Shown: positions 15,305 through 24,087 of the stretch, piece by piece
Layout: every line of letters starts with the position of its first letter
Position numbering within the stretch: position 1 is the first letter of the stretch
NCBI GenBank assembly: GCA_964419545.1
Contig: CAYQQU010000001.1
Span: forward strand, 124,001 to 188,000
DNA from: CAYQQU01 sp964419545
GTDB lineage: Bacteria > Bacteroidota > Bacteroidia > Chitinophagales > Saprospiraceae
DNA: 64,000 bases
Reading direction: 5' to 3'
Translations under genes and position numbers: made by a program
The notes under the pieces: model-generated
The model's database searches: none
Told to the model about the DNA's origin: nothing
What the model saw: only the letters and a program-made list of their open reading frames with translations

Positions 15305-17704
15305 ATGGTGCAATATCCTGGCAGACCAATCCTCCTGGCGATCAGTTTAGTTGTTGTTCTGGGGACCGGTCTCTCGGGCCAGAGCAGCCTGCAGAAAGCC
15401 AACAAAGAATACGAACTGCGCGCCTTCAACCGCGCCATCGAGTCTTATCAGGCTCATTTACGGGAGAGGCCGAATGATTTAGCAGCAATGGGCAACCTCG
15501 CCGATTGTTACCGGCATATCAACGAGATGGAAAAGGCGGCGGAATATTACCGGGAAGCCATCAGAGCCAGAAGGCTGGACCCGATTCACCTTCTGAACTA
15601 CGGCAAGGTGCTCAAAGCCCTGCAGCGCTACCGCGAAGCGAAGTACTACTTCGAGCAATACGCGCGGAGCAATCGTGCGATAGGGGAACACTACGCAGAG
15701 ACTTGTGATTTTGCCCGGGATCTGGAGGGCAAGGAGCCGCCTTATCAGGTGGTCAACGAACGGATCAACACGCCGGCATCGGAATTCGGAGCAACCTTCC
15801 TGGGCGACCGGGTCGTCTTTTCCTCTTCGCGGATCGACCTCCTCTCGCCGCGCGTGCGGATTGCCGACCGGCCCGACAATCAGATGTACATCGCAAGTAT
15901 CGGCAACGACGGCTTCCTGGGTAGCATCGCCCCTTACCGCATAGATCAGGATCCAACCTACAGCGAGGGGCCTGCTTCTTTTGCGCTCGACCGGGACATG
16001 GTGGCCTATATGAGCAATAATTTCGTTTCCGGCACGCGGCCCCTGGGCACCAGCGGGATGGCCCTCCGCATCTTTCTCGCCGAATTGTCGAACGGCGGCG
16101 ACTGGCGGGGCGAGCGCGAGTTTCCCTTCAACGATCCCCGTTTCGCCATGGACGATGAAGACCGGTACTCCGTTGGTTTTCCCGCCTTTTCTCCGAACGG
16201 CAATGCGTTGTATTTCGCGTCCGACCAGCCCGGCGGCATCGGAGGCTACGATATTTACGTTTCTTACCGGACGGAGACTGCCTGGAGCGCGCCCGAAAAC
16301 CTCGGCCCCATCGTCAATACGCCGGGCGATGAAATTTCACCGTACTTCGACGGCAATATGCTTTTCTTTTCTTCCGATTGGCATCACGGGCTGGGCGGGT
16401 ACGATGTTTTTCGCGCCGAGCGCAGCGGCAGCGGTTTTTCCCGCATTGTCCACCTGGGGGAAGGGGTCAACTCTTCTTATGACGATTACGATTTCATCTA
16501 CGATACTTTTCGCAACCTCGGTTACCTGACCTCCAACCGCCCTTACGGCCCGGAAAATACCCCGGATATCTACCGGGTTTTCAAATCGGCCGATAATGTG
16601 GAAATCCGGGTGACTAATGCTTCCGACGGCGACCCCATTCCCAATGCGATCGTCGATTTTACATCCTGCGGCGAAGGCCGTTACCGGACGGACCGCAGCG
16701 GGATCTACAGTTTTCAGGTTGTGGAGGGGCTGACTTGCGATCTGGTGGTCAGCGCCGATGGTTATCGCAGCAAAGGGATGCGGGTCTCGACGGCCGGGCT
16801 CCGGCAAAACCGCACCTATGAAATAGCCCTCAACCGCCTGGGCGAAGAGTATTACGGCCAGGTTATCGACTACAGCAACGGGCGGCCGCTGGACGGCGTC
16901 CTGGTCACAGCCGTCAATCAGGAGACCGGCGGGCGCTCCGAAGCGACTACCGACGCCAGGGGCGGCTACACGCTGGCCCTCAGTCCGGAGGCCACTTATG
17001 TCGTGCGCTATTCGCGCCCCGGCTACCGGGATATTAATCAAACCGTACGGCCCAATGTTACCGGCAATCAGGCCATGCTCCGGGAAGTGTCGATGGCGCC
17101 CGTGGATATGAGTCTTGGCGATGAAATAGCGCCGGGTTTCGGGCAGAGGGAAAACCCGCCCGGCGAGACCCCTTCCACCATAAGCTCGGGGTACGCCGTA
17201 CAACTGGCGGCCGTCGGACAGCCCGACCTGACGGGCTATGATAACCTGAACAGCCTCGGCACTGTTTACGCCAAACCGGAAGGCAGTTTTTACAAGATCA
17301 GGCTAGGCGTGTTCGCTTCGCGCCAGGAGGCGCAAAATGCGCTGAATACAGTAAAGCGCAGAGGATTTCCCGATGCATTTATCGTGGCCGAGTCGGGCGG
17401 CAGCATGCAGCGTAAAGGCGGGACGGAAGCCACCGGCGAATTTACGGAACCCGCCACCGGCGCTTTGGGGCGGTACATGATCCAGTTGGGCGCCTATAGC
17501 GATCCGGCTTATTTCGACGGCAGCCGGGTGAGCGATTACGGGGTCATCGAAGATCGCCGAAAAGGTAATCTGACCATCAAATTGCTCGCCGGATACGACA
17601 CCATGTCGGACGCCCAGCGAGCGCTTTCCGCCGCGCGCTCCCTGGGCTTTCCCGACGCCTTCATCGTGACGGAGGAAGGCGGCAGCCTGCGCAAGGTGCG
17701 CTAA
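15305..17704 (+). CDS. PorE-like protein: TPR, PD40 propeller, regulatory-like domains, two SPOR domains
   Basis: 799 residues. Signal peptide, TPR repeats at ~30-135 (ANKEYELRAFNRAIESYQAHL, NLADCYRHINEMEKAAEYYREAI), a beta-propeller of PD40 type at ~150-430 (PAFSPNGNALYFASDQPGGIGGYDIYVS, DGNMLFFSSDWHHGLGGYDVF), two carboxypeptidase-regulatory-like domains at ~430-610 and two SPOR-like domains at ~630-700 and ~722-795 (YAVQLAAVG..., YMIQLGAYS...). T9SS component PorE has TPR-PD40-CRD followed by an OmpA domain that binds peptidoglycan. Here SPOR domains, which also bind peptidoglycan, take that place. A cell-wall-bound T9SS or gliding role is inferred. It is convergent with ald, 5 bp apart. 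Confidence 0.82.
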   Translation: MVQYPGRPILLAISLVVVLGTGLSGQSSLQKANKEYELRAFNRAIESYQAHLRERPNDLAAMGNLADCYRHINEMEKAAEYYREAIRARRLDPIHLLNYGKVLKALQRYREAKYYFEQYARSNRAIGEHYAETCDFARDLEGKEPPYQVVNERINTPASEFGATFLGDRVVFSSSRIDLLSPRVRIADRPDNQMYIASIGNDGFLGSIAPYRIDQDPTYSEGPASFALDRDMVAYMSNNFVSGTRPLGTSGMALRIFLAELSNGGDWRGEREFPFNDPRFAMDDEDRYSVGFPAFSPNGNALYFASDQPGGIGGYDIYVSYRTETAWSAPENLGPIVNTPGDEISPYFDGNMLFFSSDWHHGLGGYDVFRAERSGSGFSRIVHLGEGVNSSYDDYDFIYDTFRNLGYLTSNRPYGPENTPDIYRVFKSADNVEIRVTNASDGDPIPNAIVDFTSCGEGRYRTDRSGIYSFQVVEGLTCDLVVSADGYRSKGMRVSTAGLRQNRTYEIALNRLGEEYYGQVIDYSNGRPLDGVLVTAVNQETGGRSEATTDARGGYTLALSPEATYVVRYSRPGYRDINQTVRPNVTGNQAMLREVSMAPVDMSLGDEIAPGFGQRENPPGETPSTISSGYAVQLAAVGQPDLTGYDNLNSLGTVYAKPEGSFYKIRLGVFASRQEAQNALNTVKRRGFPDAFIVAESGGSMQRKGGTEATGEFTEPATGALGRYMIQLGAYSDPAYFDGSRVSDYGVIEDRRKGNLTIKLLAGYDTMSDAQRALSAARSLGFPDAFIVTEEGGSLRKVR

Positions 17705-17709
17705 TTGCG

Positions 17710-18825
17710 TTATACCAAAACGGCGTCTACCGGGGTATACGGCAGGTTGAACGCTTCGGCGACCCCCTGGTAGACCACTTTTCCTTTCACGACGTTCAGG
17801 CCTTTTTTCAGGGGTTCGTCGTCTTTGCAGGCTTTGGCCCAGCCTTTATCCGCCAGTTGAAGCGCGTAGGGGAGGGTGGCGTTGGTCAGTGCGATGGTCG
17901 ACGTGTAAGGCACGGCGCCCGGCATATTCGCTACGCAATAGTGCACCACGCCGTCGATGACGTAGGTCGGGTCCTCGTGGGTCGTCGGATGGCAGGTCTC
18001 GATGCAGCCGCCCTGGTCTACCGCCACATCGACGAGCACGGTGCCGGGCTGCATTTCCCTGAGCATATCGCGGGTGATCAGCTTGGGCGCTTTGGCGCCG
18101 GCGATGAGGACGGCGCCCACGATGAGATCCGCGTCGGGGATGAGCTGCCGGATATTGTATTCATTGGAAAACAAGGTGGTTACGTTGGCCGGCATAATAT
18201 CGGCGAGTTGGCGCAGGCGCGGCAGGTTGACGTCGAGGATGGTGACGCGCGCTCCCAGTCCGGCGGCCATCTTGGCGGCCTGGGTGCCGACGATGCCTCC
18301 GCCGAGGATGAGGACGTTGCCCGGAGAGACGCCGGGCACCCCGCCCAGGAGGACGCCGCGACCGTTTTGGTGTTTTTCCAGGTATTTGGCCCCTTCCTGG
18401 ATAGCCATCCGGCCCGCCACTTCCGACATGGGCGTGAGCAGCGGCAGGCTGCGGTCCGGCAATTCCACCGTTTCGTAAGCGAGGCATACGGCCTGGCTTT
18501 TGATCATGGCCTGGGTGAGCGGCTCATAAGAAGCAAAGTGGAAATAAGTGAAGACCAGCTGATCGGGTTTGATCAGGTCGTATTCTTTTTCAATCGGTTC
18601 CTTGACCTTGATGATCATATCGGCCGTCGCGTAAACCTCCTCGATGGTAGGCAGTATTTTGGCGCCGGCTTCGACGTAGGTGTCGTCCGAAAAACCGCTG
18701 CCGTCGCCCGCCGTACTTTGCACGTAAACGGAATGGCCCCGTTTCGTCAATTCGAGGGCGCCGGCCGGGGTGAGGGCGACCCGGTTTTCGTTTTGCTTGA
18801 TTTCTTTTGGTACTCCGATAACCAT
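17710..18825 (-). CDS. ald: Alanine dehydrogenase
   Basis: 371 residues, the family length. MVIGVPKEIKQNENRVALTP is the classic N-terminus; substrate-binding Lys75/His96-type residues lie in KVKEP and FHFAS; the Rossmann motif is LILGGGIVGTQAAKMAAGLGA; the segment GAVLIAGAKAPKLI and the C-terminal NMPGAVPYTSTIALTNATLPY are diagnostic. It catalyses NAD-dependent interconversion of L-alanine and pyruvate plus ammonia in the cytoplasm. Single gene, with the terminator of the upstream mqnD gene behind its start. Confidence 0.95.
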   Translation of the reverse strand: MVIGVPKEIKQNENRVALTPAGALELTKRGHSVYVQSTAGDGSGFSDDTYVEAGAKILPTIEEVYATADMIIKVKEPIEKEYDLIKPDQLVFTYFHFASYEPLTQAMIKSQAVCLAYETVELPDRSLPLLTPMSEVAGRMAIQEGAKYLEKHQNGRGVLLGGVPGVSPGNVLILGGGIVGTQAAKMAAGLGARVTILDVNLPRLRQLADIMPANVTTLFSNEYNIRQLIPDADLIVGAVLIAGAKAPKLITRDMLREMQPGTVLVDVAVDQGGCIETCHPTTHEDPTYVIDGVVHYCVANMPGAVPYTSTIALTNATLPYALQLADKGWAKACKDDEPLKKGLNVVKGKVVYQGVAEAFNLPYTPVDAVLV

Positions 18826-18899
18826 GGTTAGAGCTGTTTAGATTTGATAAGCGCGGCTAAATTAACAATTTGTGCGATAGTCGCTTTGACCCCAACCAA

Positions 18900-18939
18900 A
18901 AAAAACCGGCTGGTCCTGATCGTCTTCAGCACCAGCCGG
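18900..18939 (-). terminator. Intrinsic terminator of mqnD
   Basis: CCGGCTGGT (18906-18914) pairs perfectly with ACCAGCCGG (18931-18939). Read on the minus strand the stem is followed by a run of eight T, the classic form. It lies about 75 bp after the mqnD stop. Confidence 0.88.
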
Positions 18940-19013
18940 CCTTGGAAAAAACAAGCTTTACATTTCAACCTAATCTGATTAATAAGCTACAATAACCATG
19001 CCAAAAATTAAGT

Positions 19014-19859
19014 CTATTCCGCCTCCGTCAGCTCGATGAATAGGGGCTGGTTGCTGGGAGGGATGATCCCCAGGTTCCAGGCGGTATCGAACATTTTTTG
19101 GATGGCGGCCCGTCCGTTTTTTCCGAGTTCCAGGGTATAAGGGGTGACGTAGAGTTCGATGTGTTGGTACATCACCTTTTCGTCCATCGCCTGGGCGTGG
19201 GCGGCAACGAAATCGCGCGTTGCTTCCGGTTGGTCTCGGGCGAAAGCTACGCTGCGGCGCAATACGCGGTTTACTTTTTTCCGGAGCGCCGGGGGCAGGT
19301 TGCGCCGGATGACGATGCCCCCCAGCGGAATGGGCAGGCCGGTGCGTTGTTCCCAGAAAGCGCCCAGGTCGGTAATCTGATACAATCCCCGCTCGGCGTA
19401 GGTGAAGCGGTTTTCGTGGATGATCAGTCCGAAGTCGACCCGCTGGTCGAGCACGGCGTCTTCGATCTCGGAGAAAACCATTTCTCGTTTATCGGTGAGT
19501 GCCGGATAGGCCAGGCTGAGCAGAAAGTTGGCGGTGGTGTAGCGCCCGGGTATGGCGACGCTGGCTTCATCCAATGGGACCTGGGGCGTGGGATGGCGGC
19601 CGATCAGCAGCGGGCCGCAGTTGTTGCCGAGGGCGCTTCCGGCCTCCAGCAGGAGGTATTGGTCCAGGAGGTGAGCGTAGGCGTGGTAGCTCAGCTTGGT
19701 GATGTCGAGTTCACCGGCGAAGGCGACCCGGTTCAGCGCTTCTACGTCCTCGATCACCGGGCGGAAGGTCAGCCCTTCCGTATCGATCTTTTGGTGGATC
19801 AGCGCATCGAAAATAAAGGTGTCGTTGGGGCAGGGGGAAAAGCCGATCGATAATTCCAT
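19014..19859 (-). CDS. mqnD: 1,4-dihydroxy-6-naphthoate synthase
   Basis: 281 residues. SIGFSPCPNDTFIFDALIH at the N-terminus, the TKLSYHAYAHLLDQYLLLEAGSALG segment, AIPGRYTTANFLLSLAYP, FGLIIHENRFTY and GLPIPLGGIVIRR are diagnostic for MqnD, a periplasmic-binding-protein-fold enzyme that converts cyclic dehypoxanthinyl futalosine to 1,4-dihydroxy-6-naphthoate. Other pathway genes in the window are mqnA, mqnE and a UbiA-type prenyltransferase, all at separate loci. It is divergent from the pseudouridine synthase, starts only about 20 bp apart, so the promoters must overlap the genes or each other. Confidence 0.95.
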   Translation of the reverse strand: MELSIGFSPCPNDTFIFDALIHQKIDTEGLTFRPVIEDVEALNRVAFAGELDITKLSYHAYAHLLDQYLLLEAGSALGNNCGPLLIGRHPTPQVPLDEASVAIPGRYTTANFLLSLAYPALTDKREMVFSEIEDAVLDQRVDFGLIIHENRFTYAERGLYQITDLGAFWEQRTGLPIPLGGIVIRRNLPPALRKKVNRVLRRSVAFARDQPEATRDFVAAHAQAMDEKVMYQHIELYVTPYTLELGKNGRAAIQKMFDTAWNLGIIPPSNQPLFIELTEAE

Positions 19860-19878
19860 TTTGCTTATGTTTGTAAGT

Positions 19879-20568
19879 ATGGACGTTCAGGTAATTTTCG
19901 AGGATAACCATTTAATAGCGGTGAACAAGCCCGCCGGATGGTTGGTTCAGGGAGACGAATCGGGCGATAAGCCCCTCAGTGAATTCGTCAAGGAATACAT
20001 CAAAGTGCGGTACGGCAAACCCGGAGCCGTTTTCCTGGGCGTCATTCACCGGCTCGACCGCCCGGTCAGCGGGGCGTTGCTCTTCGCCCGCACCAGCAAA
20101 GGGCTGTCCCGCATGAACCAGTTGTTCCGGGAGGGTCAGGTAAAAAAGACCTACTGGGCCATAACCGCGGAACGCCCGGAGCCCCTTGCCGGGCAGTTGG
20201 TGCACTACATCGATAAAGACCGGGACCGCAACGTGGCGCACGCGCACCGCCGGGCCCGCAGCAAATCCGCCAAAAAATCCGTGCTCGATTACGAGCTGAT
20301 CGGCGAGATCGGCAAAAACTACCTCCTGCGCGTGCATCCGCATACCGGACGGCCTCACCAGATCCGGGTGCAACTGGCGCACCTCGGATGCCCCATCCGC
20401 GGGGATGTGAAATACGGATTTTCGAAACCCAACCCCAACGGCGCCATTTATCTGCATTGCCGGGAGCTCGCTTTTGTTCACCCCGTGAAAAAAGAACCGG
20501 TGGTGATCACCGCAGAGCTGCCCTACGATTCGATCTGGTCGCTTTTTGAACCCCTCGCCAGGTCGTAA
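19879..20568 (+). CDS. RluA-family pseudouridine synthase
   Basis: 229 residues from ATG 19879 (an ATG at 19867 would add MFVS). The catalytic motif HRLDRPVSGALLFA holds the essential Asp. LIAVNKPAGWLVQGD and HTGRPHQIRVQLAHLGCPIRGDVKYG are typical of the RluA/RluC/TruC branch. No S4 RNA-binding domain is present and the protein is short, so the substrate (rRNA or tRNA position) cannot be assigned. The frame is open further upstream but there overlaps mqnD on the other strand. Confidence 0.88.
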   Translation: MDVQVIFEDNHLIAVNKPAGWLVQGDESGDKPLSEFVKEYIKVRYGKPGAVFLGVIHRLDRPVSGALLFARTSKGLSRMNQLFREGQVKKTYWAITAERPEPLAGQLVHYIDKDRDRNVAHAHRRARSKSAKKSVLDYELIGEIGKNYLLRVHPHTGRPHQIRVQLAHLGCPIRGDVKYGFSKPNPNGAIYLHCRELAFVHPVKKEPVVITAELPYDSIWSLFEPLARS

Positions 20569-20616
20569 GGGGGACGATGACCGTCGAAGATTATTGCCGC
20601 GGGGGGTTGGATTTAA

Positions 20617-20647
20617 TTGAAAAATAGTATATATTTCGCCCTAAAGA
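20617..20647 (+). promoter_or_regulatory. Probable promoter in the 418-bp gap before the helical-repeat gene
   Basis: TTG (20617-20619), 20 nt, TATATTTC (20640-20647): one base off the -7 consensus. It would give a leader of about 330 nt to ATG 20987. The rest of the gap (20569-20986) shows no ORF; CAACCCTCAAA occurs twice (near 20700 and 20765). Nothing else is recognised in it. Confidence 0.45.
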
Positions 20648-20986
20648 ACAAAACTATCCGGAAAAGCATTCTTTGCTTTCCACTGAACTTGCCCAAGTCC
20701 CAACCCTCAAACGCATTCACCTGCACTTGATCTCATTGAAAGAAAGCGACCTTACGGGATCGCACCAACCCTCAAATGTTTCCCAAAAACCGTTGCGCGG
20801 TACGGCATTATGCTGTGCGGTCGATTAAAACAACGGAAACCTCCATCAAAAATCGCTGAAAGACGAAAGATCGGTCTGTATACCCTGGTATCAGAACCGT
20901 TTTTCATGGCTCCCGCTATTGCGGCCGGAAGTTTGGCCCAATAATTGGAGAGTAGGAGTTAATTCTTTTACGACAAACACAATGCT

Positions 20987-22519
20987 ATGATATCACTGCA
21001 GGAATTGGCTTTCGTAGTAAGTAACAACCGGGTGGATAATATCGAGCTGGTCAACAACTGGGAGGACAGTACTTCCAAGCTGGCTGAGTTTTACGACGGC
21101 ATCGTCAAAGGCCGGTTCAATTCGGACGAGGAGGCCGCCGAGTATTTCTACCAATCCGACAAGCAGAATTCCGCTTACCAGAAACTGAAAGCCAGCCTGA
21201 AAAACCGCTTGGTCAATACGCTTTTCTTTATCGATGTCAAGCAGCCTTCTTATAACGATCGCCAGCGGGCGTACTACGAATGCTACAAAGATTGGGCTTC
21301 CGTCAAGATCATGCTGGGAAAGAACGCCCGGCATTCCGCCGTATCGGTCGCCCAAAAAGTACTGAAATACGCCAAAAAATATGAGTTTACCGAGCTGGTG
21401 GTGGATCTGACCAAAACGCTGCGCCTCCACTTCGGCTCCCGCGAAGGCGATTATAAAAAATACCGCCAGTTCAACGAGATCTACAAACAACACAAAGCGA
21501 TCTGCGACCGCGAGGACCTGGCCGAAGAGCTGTATACGGAACTGATCGTCAATTACGTCAACCGCAAATCGGACCGCGAGGTCGTCCATCAGAAGGCGGT
21601 CGAGTATTACGACCGCATCCGCGACGACCTGGCGCAGTACGATTCGTACCGCCTTCACTTATGCGGCTTCATGATCGAGCTGATGATCCATTCCTCCCTC
21701 AACCAGTATGAAAAAGTAGTGAAGGTGTGCAGCCGGATGCTGACCTTTTTCGACGACAAACCTTACCAGGCCGATACGCCGCAGCAAATCGCCTATTATC
21801 AGATGCTGGTTTGCCACATCCAGCTGCGGCAGTATCCGGAGGGAAAGGTCATTGCGGAAAAATGCCTGGCCCTGCTCGAAGAGGGCTCCTTCAACTGGTT
21901 CAAATACCAGGAACTGTATTTCATCCTGGCCATGCATACCGGATATTTCCAGCAGGCTTATGAGGTGCTGACCCAGACGCTGGCCCACAACCGCTTCAAC
22001 TACCTGCCGGCCAACGTCCGCGAAATGTGGAATATTTTCCGGGCTTATATTCATCTGATGGTGGAATTGAAAAAAGTGACGCCCGCGGAGGATGACGATC
22101 GCTTCAACAAGTTCAAACTCGGGCGTTTCATGAACTCCCATCCGATCTATTCCCAGGATAAACGGGGCATGAACATCCCCATACTGGTGGTGCAGATCCT
22201 GTTCACCATCATCAAACGGGATTACAACAAGGCCATCGACAAGATCGAAGCCATTGAAAAGTATTGTTCGCGGTATTTGCGGCAGGACAGCCTGTTTCGC
22301 AGCAATTGTTTTATCAAGATGCTGCTGCTGATCCCCGAAGGCAATTTCCACCGGGTGGCGATCGAACGCAAGGCGGAAAAATTCCTGGAGCGACTGCGGG
22401 AGGTGCCGTTGGAGATCGCCAATCAGCCGCACGAAGTGGAGATCATCCCTTACGAAGACCTGTGGAAGCTGGCCGTGGCGGCGCTGGAATCCAAGATCTA
22501 TCGCCAGCGGCAGCGCTGA
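20987..22519 (+). CDS. Large helical-repeat protein of unknown function
   Basis: 510 residues, soluble, no signal peptide or membrane segment. The composition is almost wholly alpha-helical with Tyr/Leu-rich helix pairs typical of divergent TPR-like superhelices (for example YQMLVCHIQLRQYPEGKVIAEKCLALLEEG and FAMHTGYFQQAYEVLTQTL-like segments). No catalytic motif is seen. I do not recognise the family; a scaffold or regulatory role would be a guess. A long leader upstream and a long non-coding stretch downstream isolate it from its neighbours. Codon use and composition match the surrounding genes. Confidence 0.75.
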   Translation: MISLQELAFVVSNNRVDNIELVNNWEDSTSKLAEFYDGIVKGRFNSDEEAAEYFYQSDKQNSAYQKLKASLKNRLVNTLFFIDVKQPSYNDRQRAYYECYKDWASVKIMLGKNARHSAVSVAQKVLKYAKKYEFTELVVDLTKTLRLHFGSREGDYKKYRQFNEIYKQHKAICDREDLAEELYTELIVNYVNRKSDREVVHQKAVEYYDRIRDDLAQYDSYRLHLCGFMIELMIHSSLNQYEKVVKVCSRMLTFFDDKPYQADTPQQIAYYQMLVCHIQLRQYPEGKVIAEKCLALLEEGSFNWFKYQELYFILAMHTGYFQQAYEVLTQTLAHNRFNYLPANVREMWNIFRAYIHLMVELKKVTPAEDDDRFNKFKLGRFMNSHPIYSQDKRGMNIPILVVQILFTIIKRDYNKAIDKIEAIEKYCSRYLRQDSLFRSNCFIKMLLLIPEGNFHRVAIERKAEKFLERLREVPLEIANQPHEVEIIPYEDLWKLAVAALESKIYRQRQR

Positions 22520-22965
22520 TCAGGCGATAACAATAAAGTTGCAATTAATAATTTTCCCTACTTAAAGTTCTGAAAAATGAAACACTGTCATCAACAACGC
22601 GTCACAAAGAACACCGAATGGCTGCTGGCCGGAATTATCGTAGTCGATATTACCGGGCCATGAGCGCTTCCTGAGTAGTAGTTTTTTGTAGGAACCCATT
22701 GCGGGTTTGGTCTTCGAGCCAAAAACTCAGATTTTGGATTCTCCCGGAAGGAATTTCTCGGCAGCACTACCGTCGAAAAGATACCATAAGGGAGTTCCAA
22801 AAGCTGGGTTTTCAGCTCCGATGACTGCTTCCAAACACGCTCTGACGCAGCAGCGCTTTTGAGCGATCGTACGCTTCCCCTCCAGGGAGACAGATGAAAA
22901 AACTGCCTCCTGATTTCCCTTAATTTTTTTTACTGTACGGCCATTTGGCCGCCGGCATCAGACCG

Positions 22966-23005
22966 GACAACCGGAACGGTCCGCTTTCGGGCGGATTCGG
23001 TTGTC
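22966..23005. other. Hairpin in the gene-free region
   Basis: GACAACCG (22966-22973) pairs with CGGTTGTC (22998-23005); a second stem of CCGC/GCGG type lies inside with a TTTC loop. A pyrimidine-rich stretch and later a T-run follow. It may terminate transcription entering from 20987-22519. Confidence 0.45.
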
Positions 23006-23119
23006 TCTTGCAGCTGGTTGTCAGCTGGTTGGGTATTTTTTAAGCAAAAAATGGAAACGGGAGAGGCGGAGTGAAATCGGATTTTTGTCTTAGCCTGCAC
23101 CTGCCGTTATTCCTATTTT

Positions 23120-23654
23120 GCACACAGAAAGTGACCGGGAATTTTAATCTCTGCAACAAAAAGAAGAACTGGCCTCAGCTGCTAGGTTAGGAATTGTTCC
23201 CTCTACTTAACACTACTTTAAAAAACTTCCGGCACTTTCTTTTTTTGATTTAAAACGATGGATTACCGCCATCGTCGAGCATATTTTGTCGCTAATGCAA
23301 GCAGCAATTTTGTTATTGGTTATTTCGGCCGGCGAGCGTTCCCGTAAAGGGCGCTCGCATCCCGGCTGGTGAGTTCGTACGGGCTCCGACGAAAAGCTTG
23401 TTTTTGCGTCAATTCCTTTTGTTCCCCAAAGGCGTCCGGGCTTCGAAAAATCGATAAGGCTCCGGTCGTACAACCGCCAAATTACCCAACAGTATACCTT
23501 AGCCCTGTTTTCCTGCCGTTGCCGGTTTCACGGTGCGGCGGCCCCCCTTTGCGTTTTCCGCGATCCGGGCAGGGCGAAGAATTAATTTTTGGAAACTTTT
23601 CTCTAGATCTTATTTTGGGCCGGTCCTTTCATCGTGAAGGCCGGCCTTTTCTTT
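23120..23654 (+). ncRNA. Candidate structured non-coding RNA (speculative)
   Basis: TATTTTGC near 23113-23120 resembles a -7 element. Downstream are an ACGATGG/CCATCGT hairpin (about 23257-23275), a strong GCGAGCG...CGCTCGC hairpin (23332-23358, inner CCC/GGG) and a terminator at 23618-23654. No tmRNA, RNase P, 6S or SRP signature was recognised. Boundaries are approximate. Confidence 0.25.
23618..23654 (+). terminator. Intrinsic terminator without an upstream protein gene
   Basis: GGCCGGTCCTT (23618-23628) pairs with AAGGCCGGCC (23637-23646), one bulged or mismatched base, followed by TTTTCTTTT. It lies more than 1 kb after the last coding gene. Confidence 0.7.
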
Positions 23655-23907
23655 TGCGTTAATAATCTGCTTTAACCGGCCAAAACATTGATAAGACAGT
23701 TTTTTTTGATAGCTTGCACTTTCGTGTGTTTTCAACACCCCTATTTTGCGCTCAGAGAGAATACTACACCGACTAATAAATTGTAAGCCAAGCTATTAGA
23801 CGTTCTACTCCTCAGTGTCGGGTTTCACCGGCATGCCAAATTATTTCTTTTTTCAGGGAGGTAGGCTCCGAGGCCGGCCCGGAAGGTCGACCCAGAGCAG
23901 TTCCGGG

Positions 23908-23939
23908 CTTGTAGCTCAGGTTGCCGTTGATAAAGTTTG
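23908..23939 (+). promoter_or_regulatory. Possible promoter of the DUF6089/OmpA gene
   Basis: TTG (23909-23911), 19 nt, TAAAGTTTG (23931-23939), one extra base compared with TAnnTTTG. It would give a leader of about 140 nt. Confidence 0.3.
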
Positions 23940-24087
23940 CGCCTGCGTGCGCGGCGGAGCGGCGGGATTACCCCCTTCATCAAAAAAAGTCACCGGGAGG
24001 CGGCGATTACCCCGGTTGGCCGGCGGCGCTCGTTGCGTCCGGTCCGATCGCGGTGTTTTCAGCAAAAGAAATAATGACACTCACAAA

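Larger units (their letters stand above)
22520..24087. other. 1.57-kb gene-free region rich in hairpins
   Basis: No convincing protein gene: the open frames are short, overlapping and lack family features. A 28-codon ORF (22577-22663) is too short to support. The region holds the 19-mer CCATTGCGGGTTTGGTCTT at about 22696-22714 (shared with 12.1 kb), several hairpins, a rho-independent-like terminator at 23618-23654 with no protein gene in front, a 16-nt tRNA-like 5' end at 23905-23920 and the leader of the next gene. Confidence 0.7.

Noticed and set aside
22577..22663. 28-codon ORF after the helical-repeat gene
   Set aside because: Too short, no ribosome binding context or homology recognised; only its end in a hydrophobic stretch is noticeable.
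23369..23662. 97-codon ORF in the gene-free region
   Set aside because: It runs through hairpins and into the terminator at 23618-23654, with no protein-like pattern.
23815..24087. N-terminal extension of the DUF6089/OmpA gene
   Set aside because: Residues upstream of ATG 24088 are low-quality, basic and would bury the signal peptide.
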